Origin: Longimicrobium sp.
GTDB taxonomy: Bacteria > Gemmatimonadota > Gemmatimonadetes > Longimicrobiales > Longimicrobiaceae
Reading direction: 5' to 3'
Assembly: GCF_036388275.1 (NCBI RefSeq)
Contig: NZ_DASVSF010000100.1
Location: forward strand, 62,001 to 126,000
DNA: 64,000 nucleotides
The number at the start of each line of letters is the position of its first letter. Within the stretch, counting starts at the first letter, position 1. Position numbers and translations under genes: made by a program. Positions 52,266-60,300 of this stretch are shown piece by piece. The notes beneath the pieces are model-generated. The model was given only the letters and a program-made list of their open reading frames with translations, was not told the origin of the DNA and made no database searches.

Positions 52266-52517
52266 TCACTCGCGGGCCTTGTCGCGCTTCGACAGCTTGC
52301 CGATCTCGATGTGCACGGCCGTGATGTCGCCCGCCAGCTCCGACATCTCTTCGGTAATGTCGAGAATGGCGCGCACCCCGTCGCCCCACACCTGGCCCAC
52401 GTAGCAGTCGCCCGCCTTGAAGAGCACCCGCTGCGCCTCTTCGAGCATGTCGACGGCTTCCCAGATGATTTCCCGGGCCTTTTCCAGGTGGTCCGGCGCG
52501 GTGAGGTCGTCGCTCAT
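52266..52517 (-). CDS. Small conserved-looking helical protein, unknown function
   Basis: An 83-residue soluble protein, mostly helical (AREIIWEAVDMLEEAQRVLF; GVRAILDITEEMSELAGDI), acidic in the middle and basic at the end (KLSKRDKARE). One Cys. No signal peptide or TM segment. It begins at ATG 52517 and has its own short leader. I do not recognise a domain; a heteromeric helical-bundle partner is possible. Confidence 0.55.
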   Translation of the reverse strand: MSDDLTAPDHLEKAREIIWEAVDMLEEAQRVLFKAGDCYVGQVWGDGVRAILDITEEMSELAGDITAVHIEIGKLSKRDKARE

Positions 52518-52614
52518 TGTGGCGTGGGGCGGGTTCGATAGCGGGGATGCCCGTCTGTGGAGCTATACGATAGCACGGCGGAACGCGGCGCGCGACTCCC
52601 GCACGTGACGAGGA

Positions 52615-52643
52615 ACGAAAGGGGCGCGGCCAGGCCGCGCCCC
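52615..52643 (-). terminator. Intrinsic terminator of etfBA
   Basis: GGGGCGCGGCC pairs with GGCCGCGCCCC, a perfect 11-bp stem with a one-base visible gap (so the real loop opens several pairs). On the minus strand TTTCGTTCC follows. It lies 30 bases past the etfA stop. Confidence 0.7.
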
Positions 52644-52672
52644 TCGCGTTCGTCATCACCCGCTGCGACGGC

Positions 52673-53656
52673 TCACGCCATCATCTTGCGGACCTCTTCC
52701 GTCATCCGCGGAAGGATCTCGTTCAGGTCGCCGACGATGCCGTAGTCGGCCACCTTGAAGATGGGCGCCTCGGGGTCCTTGTTGATGGCGACGATGTAGC
52801 GCGACGTGCGCATCCCCGCCAGGTGCTGCACGGCCCCGCTGATGCCCACGGCGATGTACAGCGTGGGCGACACCGTCTTGCCCGTCTGCCCCACCTGCTC
52901 GGCGTGCGGGCGCCAGCCGGCGTCCACCACCGCGCGCGACGCGCCGACGGCGCACTTGCCCCCGAACGCGGCGGCCAGGTCGTCGAGCAGCTTGAAGTTC
53001 TCGGGCGAGCCCAAGCCGCGGCCGCCGGAGACGATGATGGGCGCCTCGCCCACGTCCAGCTTCTCCGCGGCGCCCGCCTTGATCTCGCGGACGATGGCGC
53101 CGAAGTCGGCCGTGTTGATGGAAACGTCCAGCGCCTGCACCTCGCCCGCCTTGGCGTTGTCGCCGGGCAGGAACACGTTCGGGCGCAGCGACAGCACGGC
53201 GGGCTTGCCCGTGCACGCCACCTGGGCGTTCAGCTTGCCGGCGTACTCGGGGCGCGTGGCCACGATGTCGCCGCCCTGCACCTCGAGCGCGGTGCAGTCG
53301 CTGGCGTAGCCCACGCCCAGCCGGGCGGCCACGCGCGGCGCCAGGTCCTTGCCCATGGACGTGGCCGGGAAGAGCGCGGCGTCGCAGCCGTGCTGCTGGA
53401 TGAAGTTGACAATGACGGTGGTGTAGCCCTCGGCCGAGTAGGTGCCGAACGCCTCGGCCTCGCCCACGAACACCTTGTCGGCGCCCACGCGGCCCAGCTC
53501 GGCCGCGGCCGCTCCGATGCCGGAGCCGCCCAGCACCACGGCGTGCACCTCGGTGCCCAGCGCATCGGCCAGCTTGCGCGCGGCGGTCACCACTTCCTGC
53601 GAAACCTTGCGGAGTTCGCCGTCACGCGTTTCGGCGAACGCGAAAATGCCTGGCAT
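52673..53656 (-). CDS. etfA: Electron transfer flavoprotein subunit alpha
   Basis: A 327-residue FAD-binding subunit that accepts electrons from acyl-CoA and related dehydrogenases. The FAD-binding signature region is LYIAVGISGAVQHLAGM, following WRPHAEQVGQTGKTVSP, with SGGRGLGSPENF before it. The start is ATG 53656. It follows etfB by 20 bases, the usual order. No dehydrogenase or ETF:quinone oxidoreductase gene is nearby, so partners are elsewhere. Confidence 0.95.
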   Translation of the reverse strand: MPGIFAFAETRDGELRKVSQEVVTAARKLADALGTEVHAVVLGGSGIGAAAAELGRVGADKVFVGEAEAFGTYSAEGYTTVIVNFIQQHGCDAALFPATSMGKDLAPRVAARLGVGYASDCTALEVQGGDIVATRPEYAGKLNAQVACTGKPAVLSLRPNVFLPGDNAKAGEVQALDVSINTADFGAIVREIKAGAAEKLDVGEAPIIVSGGRGLGSPENFKLLDDLAAAFGGKCAVGASRAVVDAGWRPHAEQVGQTGKTVSPTLYIAVGISGAVQHLAGMRTSRYIVAINKDPEAPIFKVADYGIVGDLNEILPRMTEEVRKMMA

Positions 53657-53676
53657 ATGAGTAGTTCCTCTCGCCT

Positions 53677-54432
53677 TTAGATGACCTTGGCCTCTTCGCG
53701 CAGCAGCCGCAGCAGCGCGGGCACCGCGTCGGCGCCTTCGCCCACGATGCGGCCGGCCTGGCGCTCGGCGGGATAGCTGAGCTTGCGCACCTGCACCCCG
53801 GAGTCGCCCGCGGTGGCGTCCTTCTGCTCCAGCGGCTTCTTCTTGGCCGCCATGATGCCCTTGAGCGACGCGTAGCGCGGCTCGTAGGCACCCTTGGTGA
53901 GCGTCAGCGCGCAGGGAATCCTGAGCTCCACCACCTCGTGGCCGCCCTCGATCTCGCGGTTCGCCGTCACCTTGCCGTCGGCCACGCTGAACTCGGTGAC
54001 CGCGCTGGCGCAGGGAATTCCCAGCAGCTCGGCGGTCATGGGCCCCACGGCCTGCAGGTCGTCGTCGATGGCCTTCATCCCGAAGAGCACCAGGTCGTAC
54101 TCGCGGCCCTTGATCTCTTCGGCCAGGGCGCGCGCGGCGGCCAGGCCCTCGGGCTTGGTGTCGGACTTGAGCAGGACGGCGTCGTCGGCGCCCATGGCCA
54201 GGCCGGTGCGCAGCGTCTCCGCGCTCTCGCTGCCCCCTACCGTCATCACCGTCACGCTGCCGGCGCCCGCGGCTTCCTTGTGCTTCAGGGCGGCCTCGAC
54301 GGCAAACTCGTCGTACGGGTTCAGGACGAACTTGATGCCGGCGGCATCCACGCTCTTTTCGTCGCCGGCGATGCGAACGCGCGCCTCGGTGTCCGGGACG
54401 CGCTTCACGCACACGATGCTCTTCACGCGCAT
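53677..54432 (-). CDS. etfB: Electron transfer flavoprotein subunit beta
   Basis: A 251-residue subunit of ETF that binds AMP and carries the recognition loop for dehydrogenases. Motifs are VKSIVCVKRVPDTEARVRI, KFVLNPYDEFAVEAAL, the DLVLFGMKAIDDDLQAVGP region and the C-terminal YASLKGIMAAKKKPLE. The start is ATG 54432 with GGGAG five bases upstream; an upstream in-frame ATG would add a non-conserved 42 residues. It is the first gene of etfBA. Confidence 0.94.
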   Translation of the reverse strand: MRVKSIVCVKRVPDTEARVRIAGDEKSVDAAGIKFVLNPYDEFAVEAALKHKEAAGAGSVTVMTVGGSESAETLRTGLAMGADDAVLLKSDTKPEGLAAARALAEEIKGREYDLVLFGMKAIDDDLQAVGPMTAELLGIPCASAVTEFSVADGKVTANREIEGGHEVVELRIPCALTLTKGAYEPRYASLKGIMAAKKKPLEQKDATAGDSGVQVRKLSYPAERQAGRIVGEGADAVPALLRLLREEAKVI

Positions 54433-54564
54433 CTCCCTTGAGTCGATGGTACGTCCCGGCCGTCCGGCGGCTCGGGAGCCGGGGATTATACCGCGTGTCG
54501 CGTGGATCGGGCAACCCGGCTCCCTTCCTTCCGTGAGCAGATGAATCTGCCGCAACAAAAGCAG

Positions 54565-54593
54565 GAAGCCTCCCCAAACCCCGGGGAGGCTTC
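54565..54593. terminator. Perfect hairpin upstream of etfB
   Basis: GAAGCCTCCCC pairs with GGGGAGGCTTC around seven bases. On the minus strand it is followed by CTGCTTTTG. It may end transcription coming from the small lipoprotein genes at 55-63 kb before it reaches etfB. Confidence 0.55.
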
Positions 54594-54636
54594 ACCTGCA
54601 CGCACGCCGAAGTCGCCGAGTGCGCTCAGGTTTGGT

Positions 54637-55033
54637 GTGTACCCCCTCTCCCACGCTGTTTGTGGGAGAGGGTGGACGCGTGTCAGCGCGGACGGGTGAG
54701 GGCCCCACGGCAGCCGAGGCCTCGGCTTGGGTGACCGCTGCCGCGCCTCGGTTAGTTCGTGCCCCAGGCTAGATCCTTCGGCCCGCGAGGTTCGGCGTGC
54801 GGGGCGAGTGCCGCGCGCCGGGGCCTGAATAGAAAAAGTCCAGTTCGTCCAAATCATAAACGGCGCCCGCGAGCCCTTTTCATCCCTCAGGGTCGGCCGG
54901 AGGACGGTGAAAGACTCAGGATGACAGGCTCTGGTGCGGCTTGAAGGTTGGGGAGACGCCCCGGACTGGCTCCCTTCCCCCGCGCAGTTTGCGGGGGAAG
55001 GGTTGGCGATGGGGGGCGCCGGCCGGCGCACGG
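54637..55033. repeat. Third copy of the composite intergenic repeat, with an 87-bp insertion
   Basis: Same modules and order as at 47757-48428. The CTCAGGATGACAG end of the middle module is interrupted: GGGCCT is followed by an AT-richer segment of about 87 bases (roughly 54827-54913) before CTCAGGATGACAG resumes. The last hairpin (54972-55000) and tail are intact. The rest of 54433-55085 shows no gene. Confidence 0.8.
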
Positions 55034-55085
55034 GGCTCAGCCTGACACGCCCGGTGTTGTGTGACGGATCCCGAAGCGCGCCCCG

Positions 55086-55682
55086 TTACTCCTGGGGCCG
55101 GATCGGCAGGTCGAACTGGCCCTGGCCGATGTTGATGGTGTTCTGGAAGCCGGGATTGTCTGCCCGGACCGCCACCGCCTGGAAGGTGCCCTTGATCCGC
55201 AGGCGCGTGCGCGAAACCACCTCCACGGCCCCCAGCGCCAGGACGTAGCTCTTGGCCATCAGCTCGGAGGGATCTCGCGTGTTGGGCAGATCCGTCGCGG
55301 CCACGTCCGGAACGAAAATGCCGATGCGGCACTCCGGCGCCGGCTGCTGCTGGCAGGCGGTGGGATTCAGCTGCAGTGTTCCCTTCTCCGCGTCGCCCAG
55401 CAGGAGCGCGAATGCATCTCCCCGCCCCGCCCCGCGCGCCTGGAACGCCACGAGGGCGATGCTCTCCTCCTCGCGCACGGCCGTGGCGCCGGTTTCCGCC
55501 GCCGGCACCGTCCCCGGCTGCGCCTCGATGGCGCCCGTGGCCTGGAACGTTCCGCTGACCGCGCCCTGGTAGCTGAAGCTCAGGGTGCCCACCGGATCGA
55601 ACTCCTCGGACTTCGACGGGCTGTCGCACCCGCCCAGTACGGCGGCGCCGAGGGCCATCGCCAGATACAGCTTACGAAACAT
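55086..55682 (-). CDS. Lipoprotein of unknown function
   Basis: A 198-residue predicted lipoprotein. The signal peptide ends GAAVLGGC, and the start ATG 55682 (MFRKLYLAM) places it correctly. The mature part is beta-rich with repeated SFSYQGAVSGTFQATGAIE and RLRIKGTFQAVAVR segments, like small beta-sandwich lipoproteins in which a property is tested against time or ligand. Two Cys lie in TACQQQPAPEC. No known family. It belongs to a run of small exported proteins on the minus strand. Confidence 0.65.
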   Translation of the reverse strand: MFRKLYLAMALGAAVLGGCDSPSKSEEFDPVGTLSFSYQGAVSGTFQATGAIEAQPGTVPAAETGATAVREEESIALVAFQARGAGRGDAFALLLGDAEKGTLQLNPTACQQQPAPECRIGIFVPDVAATDLPNTRDPSELMAKSYVLALGAVEVVSRTRLRIKGTFQAVAVRADNPGFQNTINIGQGQFDLPIRPQE

Positions 55683-55743
55683 CCTCGCTTCTCCTGCGTC
55701 GAGTGGGACTGCCCGGCGCGGCACCTTCCGCGCCACGCGCCGC

Positions 55744-56502
55744 TCAGTGGTCATGCTCATCCATGTCCGATGCCGCCGGGTACTCCGGCTTCACGAAGCG
55801 CTCCCACTGGGCGAGGGCATACGACCGCTGCCTGGCGTGCGCTCTCCCGAAGGCGGGATCGACGTTCCGGTCGCCCCCCGAGTACTCGGACTTGCCGAGC
55901 ACGGCCGACAAGTCGGTGGTGCCGCGGATGGCGTACTTGGCCTGGCCCTCGTGCATGATCAGCTTGAGCGTGGAGGGGCTGACGTCGCTCGTGCAGGTGA
56001 GCGTGTACAGAAACGTGCTCTCGCCCACGCCGTCGTGGTCCAGGTCCGTCACCGAGAGACTGCCCTTCACGAACCTGGCGGTCAGGTCCCAGCCGCAGGT
56101 CCGCTCGAAGTCCGTCACCAGCCAGAGCCGCTTCCACGCAGCCCCGTTGCGGGCGAAGTGGTAGGCGCGTATCTCGGCGTCACGGCATGGGTGATCGACG
56201 TCGCACTCGCCGGCCGCCGGGAACTCGCCCGTCTCGGCCAGCACCACCACGTTCTCGCCGTTGGCATCCCGCCACCGGGCGCCATCTACCACGTCGCCGG
56301 TCACGTCGGCGTTCGGGGGCAGCGCCTCCGGATCGAACGAGAGCACCTCCAGGGCTGCCACCTCGGCTGAACGGACCCGTTCCGCCGTGTCGGCGGCCAG
56401 CGAGCGGCGGGCATCGTCCTCGGAGGCGGGCTCGCACCCGAGGAGCGCCGCGGCGGCCACACAGCCGAATACGCGGCAGGAGGCATGAATCGACATTCTC
56501 AT
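55744..56502 (-). CDS. Lipoprotein with a calcium-loop-like DxDxDG segment (M949_RS01915-like)
   Basis: A 252-residue predicted lipoprotein (signal ending AAALLGC). The central segment SVTDLDHDGVGESTFLYTLTC is a DxDxDG loop that could bind calcium, followed by TSDVSPSTLKLIMHEGQAKY and AIRG. I recall this combination from a family annotated as M949_RS01915 (surface-polysaccharide-associated), but that match is from memory and not searched. Two conserved-looking Cys pairs (GECDVDHPC; ERTCGWD) may form disulfides. It lies 61 bases before the preceding lipoprotein gene in the same direction. Confidence 0.6.
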   Translation of the reverse strand: MRMSIHASCRVFGCVAAAALLGCEPASEDDARRSLAADTAERVRSAEVAALEVLSFDPEALPPNADVTGDVVDGARWRDANGENVVVLAETGEFPAAGECDVDHPCRDAEIRAYHFARNGAAWKRLWLVTDFERTCGWDLTARFVKGSLSVTDLDHDGVGESTFLYTLTCTSDVSPSTLKLIMHEGQAKYAIRGTTDLSAVLGKSEYSGGDRNVDPAFGRAHARQRSYALAQWERFVKPEYPAASDMDEHDH

Positions 56503-56587
56503 TTTCTGTTGAGATGGAGTGAGACGGGCGAGCCGTGCGGGAGAAGACCCGCCCGGCTCATGATGAAGAGATGGGACGGCGAGACTG

Positions 56588-57151
56588 CTACCGCGGGGCG
56601 GGCTGCAGGCGCGAGGCGATCAGGCGCTCCAGGTGGCCGGTGCTGGTGCACGTCACGTCGTTGCCGGCCGTGTCGCGCGGCCGCGCGGTGGCCTCCAGAA
56701 CGGTTTGCACCCGCGTGGCGGCCGGCGCTTCGGCATTCAGCTGCGTGGTCATCGTGAGCGTGACGGCGTACGCGTCGGCATTGGGGAGCGACACGGTGTG
56801 ACCGCAATCCAGGAAGCGCGCCAGGCGCTCGCCGTTCACCCGGCGCGGCATCGTCGCGGGCCCCATGCCGAAGCGCCGCTGCCCTGGATCCACGATGCCG
56901 GCCCCGGACAGCCCCAGGCCCTCGTACACGCCGGGGAGCGCCGCCCAGGCCTGCTCCACGGGCGCCAGCACCACGCTGCTGTGCGCGTGCGGGCGAGCGG
57001 CCACCATCCGCACCTCCGCGCTTCCTCCCGGTGTTTCGATGATCACCGTGCTCATCCGCTCTGGCCCGACGGGAACCTGGGATGCCTGCGGAGCACAGGC
57101 GCAGAGCAGGACCAGAGGCAGGATGGCCGATCGAGGCATGGATGGAATCAT
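56588..57151 (-). CDS. Small lipoprotein, paralogue A of a tandem pair
   Basis: A 187-residue predicted lipoprotein (signal ending LLCAC). The mature part aligns over its full length with the next gene: GPERMSTV, AWAALPGVYEGLGLSGAGI, ARFLDCGHTVSLPNADAYAV, ATRVQTVLEATARPRDTAGN and VTCTSTGHLERLIASRLQ. A Cys pair (DCGH and VTCT) may be disulfide bonded. The family is not recognised. ATG 57139 is an alternative start. Confidence 0.62.
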   Translation of the reverse strand: MIPSMPRSAILPLVLLCACAPQASQVPVGPERMSTVIIETPGGSAEVRMVAARPHAHSSVVLAPVEQAWAALPGVYEGLGLSGAGIVDPGQRRFGMGPATMPRRVNGERLARFLDCGHTVSLPNADAYAVTLTMTTQLNAEAPAATRVQTVLEATARPRDTAGNDVTCTSTGHLERLIASRLQPAPR

Positions 57152-57212
57152 CGGGTGAGCGTCGTGAGGGGCACGGGGCGCGAGCCGGTCCCGCCCGTGA
57201 GAGCCACTGCCC

Positions 57213-57758
57213 TCAGGGGGCGCGCTGCAGTTGCCGGGCGATGCGCCGCTCCAGCTCGCCCGTGCTGGTGCACAGCACCGGGTTGCCTGACATTTCGCGC
57301 GAGCGGGCGGTGCCCTCCACGAGCGTCTGTACGCGGGTGATGGCCGCGCCCTCGGCGACGAGCTGCGTGGTCACCTGCAGGCGGACGGCGTACGTATCCG
57401 CATTGGGGATGAGGCGCGTGGAGCCGCAGTCCACGAACCGCGACAGCGGCGAGTTGTCCAGGCGCCGGGGCAGCGTCGTCGGTGCCACACCGAACTGCCG
57501 CGCGGCCTCGTCGATGACTCCGGCCCCCGTCAGGCCCACCGCGGCATACGCGCCGGGAAGCGCCGCCCAGGCGCTATCCAGCGGAAGCAGCACGTTGGCC
57601 GTCCGCGGCTCGGCACGCGAACGGACGCTCGCCTCGACCATACCATCGTTGGCGGTCGTCAGGGCAACGGTGCTCACCCGCTCCGGCCCGCGGGGGGTTG
57701 GAGCCTGGGCGGCACAGCCGGCGAGAAAGAGCAGGAGAAAGCCGCTGGATCGTGTCAT
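57213..57758 (-). CDS. Small lipoprotein, paralogue B of a tandem pair
   Basis: A 181-residue predicted lipoprotein (signal ending LLLFLAGC, start ATG 57758). It is clearly related to the neighbouring gene: GPERVSTV, AWAALPGAYAAVGLTGAGV, SRFVDCGSTRLIPNADTYAV, ITRVQTLVEGTARSREMSGN and VLCTSTGELERRIARQLQ. The two probably arose by tandem duplication. The common Cys pair and the LPGxY..xGLxGAG signature suggest a shared fold. Function unknown. Confidence 0.62.
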   Translation of the reverse strand: MTRSSGFLLLFLAGCAAQAPTPRGPERVSTVALTTANDGMVEASVRSRAEPRTANVLLPLDSAWAALPGAYAAVGLTGAGVIDEAARQFGVAPTTLPRRLDNSPLSRFVDCGSTRLIPNADTYAVRLQVTTQLVAEGAAITRVQTLVEGTARSREMSGNPVLCTSTGELERRIARQLQRAP

Positions 57759-57869
57759 GGAAGGGTCTCGGGAGGATGGGTCGCCGGGAGGAGACGAGGG
57801 CGAGTGCCTCGCCCGGACGCTACGCGGATTCCGCCCGCCGCGCAAGCGCCGCGGCGGCGCAGGGCCTTC

Positions 57870-58424
57870 TTACTGCGCGGGATGGTGGACCAGCGCGTGG
57901 AGCTTGAGCATCGTCGCCCAGTTTCTCGACGTCGCCGCGTCGCGGAGCACCTTGCCGGTCGCCTCGGGCAGCTTGCTTGGCAGAATGCCGTCCGGACACC
58001 ACACGTACGCGAAGCGGCCGGCGAGCGCCAGGCGATCCGTGCCCCAGTCCTGGTCCATCAACGGCTCCAGCTTGCGGCGGTCGGCGGGATCGTAGAGGAC
58101 GGTCACCAGCAGCCGCGACGCATCGAGCACCTCGTCGCGCCAGGGATTGCCATCCACGGCTTCCCCGATCTCCCGCGCGGTAAGCACCACCACCCGCGAA
58201 GACACGCCGGTCCGCTCGCGAAGCGCATCCTCGATGCGCCGCGCCGCGTCGTCCGGGTCTGCTCCAGGCGCGGTGAAGACCACGTTGCCGCTGTTCAGCA
58301 GCGTGCTCACGTCGCCGTAGCCGAGGTCCGCGACCAGGGCGCGCAGGTCGGCCATGGCGATGCGCTTGGCCTTGCCCACGTTGATGCCGCGAAGCAGCGC
58401 GACGTGCCTGTCCGGCACCGGCAT
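57870..58424 (-). CDS. DUF1697 family protein
   Basis: A 184-residue soluble protein whose opening HVALLRGINVGKAKRIAMAD and following LLNSGNVVFTAPG match the DUF1697 family, which has no defined function. It keeps the WCPDGILPSKLPEATGKVLR region typical of the C-terminal half, and TSRNWATMLKL near the end. ATG 58424 is used; GTG 58433 is an alternative. It lies 17 bases after the DUF3224 gene in the same direction. Confidence 0.8.
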   Translation of the reverse strand: MPVPDRHVALLRGINVGKAKRIAMADLRALVADLGYGDVSTLLNSGNVVFTAPGADPDDAARRIEDALRERTGVSSRVVVLTAREIGEAVDGNPWRDEVLDASRLLVTVLYDPADRRKLEPLMDQDWGTDRLALAGRFAYVWCPDGILPSKLPEATGKVLRDAATSRNWATMLKLHALVHHPAQ

Positions 58425-58441
58425 CCCTGCCACGGTGGATG

Positions 58442-58843
58442 TCAGGACTCGGCGCGAAGCTCGTACTCGAACTCGTACGAGTGCTGCCCGCCCTCGATGA
58501 TGATCTTCATCGACCCCGAAAGCCCCTCCAGCTCCCCCGTGGCCGAGTCCGGCACCACCGTAAGCGCCAGCTGCTGCACGCCGCGGTTCATGGTGCCGCT
58601 GTGCTGCAGGACGAAGGTGCCGGCGCGTCCGTTCAGGGTTCCGTCCACCCGCTCCATCGCCACGTACCCCGCCGAGCCCTGCACGGCGGTGCGATGGGCC
58701 AGCATCTCGCCCTTGCTGGTGGCCTGCAGGTCGCCCTGGAACACCTTGTCGATCGAGAGCCGCCCCAGCCCCGACTCTTCGAACGTCACCGCCTGCGGCG
58801 CGAGCTTCACTTCGAACGTTCCAGCTGCGTGGGTGGTCGGCAT
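58442..58843 (-). CDS. DUF3224 family protein
   Basis: A 133-residue beta-rich protein with the DUF3224 pattern: AAGTFEVKLAPQ, LGRLSIDKVFQGDLQATSKG, MLAHRTAVQGSAGYVAMERV, FVLQHSGTMNRGVQQLALTVVPDSATG and LEGLSGSMKIIIEGGQHSYEFEYEL. DUF3224 proteins form a barrel-like fold related to allene oxide cyclase; the role is unknown. It starts at ATG 58843 and is likely cotranscribed with DUF1697. Confidence 0.85.
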   Translation of the reverse strand: MPTTHAAGTFEVKLAPQAVTFEESGLGRLSIDKVFQGDLQATSKGEMLAHRTAVQGSAGYVAMERVDGTLNGRAGTFVLQHSGTMNRGVQQLALTVVPDSATGELEGLSGSMKIIIEGGQHSYEFEYELRAES

Positions 58844-58998
58844 AAGGGTACGTGTAAATGGGATCCAACAGGCCAGCCCGGGGCCAGCAAGGTACGTCGT
58901 TGCCGGCCCTGTGCAATGCCCCCAGGGAGGCGAACGTGCAGGACACGAATGCCATACCTGCGTCAATCGGTGCCGCACCTGGCGCGTGACGCCTCGGA

Positions 58999-59529
58999 TC
59001 AGGGGGAGGGAGGCGCAAACCGGAAGGTCCGTACGATACCCAGGAACAGGTGCTGGTCCTCCGGCCGGCGGCCCTGCCCCGTGAATAGCTGCGAGTACCC
59101 GAACACGTTCATGCGGGTGGAATCCGGGACAGGCCAGGCGTGCACGCTGTACGTCCCTGAACGGTAGCGGGTGACCAGGTACACGCGACGGCCCTGGATC
59201 GTTGCGTAGCACTCGCGGGTCCACGACCCGTCGAGCCCGTCCGCCCGAAACGACTCTTCGGCCCATACGCCGCCCGAGAGGCTGATCCGGCGGCCGCGCG
59301 AGCGCCACGCACGCCCACCGTGCAGGAACCGGGCGGACCCATCGGGCGCGAACCCCGGAGGCAGGAGAAAGCTGGGCTCCACGCCCACCCTCGTCCACCC
59401 CGCCGTATCCCGGGGGAGGACGGCGGCACAGGGGTCGACGGGCGGAGCGGGCGGGCGCCTGGGGAGCGCACACCCGCCCAGGAGCACGCCCGCCGCGACG
59501 ACCAGGCGAATGCCGGCCGCTCTGCCCAT
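58999..59529 (-). CDS. Lipoprotein of unknown function
   Basis: A 176-residue predicted lipoprotein (signal AAGVLLGGC). The mature domain contains PSFLLPPGFAPD, RISLSGGVWAEESF, WTRECYATIQGRRVYLVTRY and HLFLGIVRTFRF, a pattern seen in uncharacterised outer-membrane-associated proteins. It starts at ATG 59529, four bases after the stop of the preceding gene, so the two are cotranscribed. No enzyme motif is seen. Confidence 0.62.
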   Translation of the reverse strand: MGRAAGIRLVVAAGVLLGGCALPRRPPAPPVDPCAAVLPRDTAGWTRVGVEPSFLLPPGFAPDGSARFLHGGRAWRSRGRRISLSGGVWAEESFRADGLDGSWTRECYATIQGRRVYLVTRYRSGTYSVHAWPVPDSTRMNVFGYSQLFTGQGRRPEDQHLFLGIVRTFRFAPPSP

Positions 59530-59533
59530 TCCG

Positions 59534-60106
59534 TCAGAGCCGAACCGTGTACGAAACCCGGACCTGCGCGCCATCGCCCGGCACGATCCGCAGCCCGCCG
59601 GCCGAGGCGCCGGACGCGCGCGAGGCGGACACATCCCGCCACTCGCTCGTAGGCACCAGCAGCCCGATCACGGTGCCGCTGGCCAGCCCGATGGTCCCGA
59701 GAAGCGTTGCACCGAGCGCCATCTCTTCTTCGCGGCTGAAGATCTCCCACTCGTCGGGGCCGGGGTTCTCGTGCTCGTAGTCCCCGAGAGCCGCACCGAG
59801 CACCACGCCGGCCGCCAGGCCGATCCCGCCGCCCCGCAGCACGGAACGCCCTCGGGCGGCGCCCGTCCGGAGCTGCACCCGCTGAACGTCGGCGCAGCGG
59901 ACGGACAGGAGCGACTGGCCGGGCACCGTCACGGACAGCGCGGTGTCTGACGGCTTGGAGGATTCGGCCACCACGTACGTGTTCGCCCCGGGCGCGTGCA
60001 GGCGTACCGTGGCGCCGGCCTGCAGCGCCGGGCAGGCTCCCTGCGCGGCCAGGGTGGAGGGAACGACGGAGAAGGCGAGCAGGCCCAGCATGTAGCGGAT
60101 ACGCAT
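59534..60106 (-). CDS. Exported protein with two glycine-zipper-like hydrophobic segments
   Basis: A 190-residue protein with a signal peptide (LGLLAFSVVPSTLAAQ). A beta-type region (GATVRLHAPGANTYVVAES) precedes two hydrophobic glycine-rich helices (GGGIGLAAGVVLGAALGD; GATLLGTIGLASGTVIGLLVP). The end is rich in alternating strands (VRVSYTVRL). Such proteins are common in Gram-negative secretomes. ATG 60106 is the start that fits the signal peptide. It is coupled to the next lipoprotein gene. Confidence 0.6.
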   Translation of the reverse strand: MRIRYMLGLLAFSVVPSTLAAQGACPALQAGATVRLHAPGANTYVVAESSKPSDTALSVTVPGQSLLSVRCADVQRVQLRTGAARGRSVLRGGGIGLAAGVVLGAALGDYEHENPGPDEWEIFSREEEMALGATLLGTIGLASGTVIGLLVPTSEWRDVSASRASGASAGGLRIVPGDGAQVRVSYTVRL

Positions 60107-60236
60107 TCGGCAATCTCTGGCTGGTGAACGGGAACCCGCGTCACCGCACCCTTCCACGGTGCCCGCGAGTGGCGGTGGCGGCCACAACATCCGCCGCCGC
60201 ACGCCTGACTCTACACTGAGCGGCCACTCATGCGCA

Positions 60237-60267
60237 ACCAGCCCCGCCGGTGCGCCGCGGGGCTGGT
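60237..60267. terminator. Hairpin past the asparaginase-family gene
   Basis: ACCAGCCCCGC pairs with GCGGGGCTGGT (60237-60247 and 60257-60267) around nine bases. There is no U-run, so it is a weak or factor-dependent terminator. Confidence 0.5.
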
Positions 60268-60300
60268 GGTGGTGTGTCTACGGAATCCGCGGCGCGCGCG

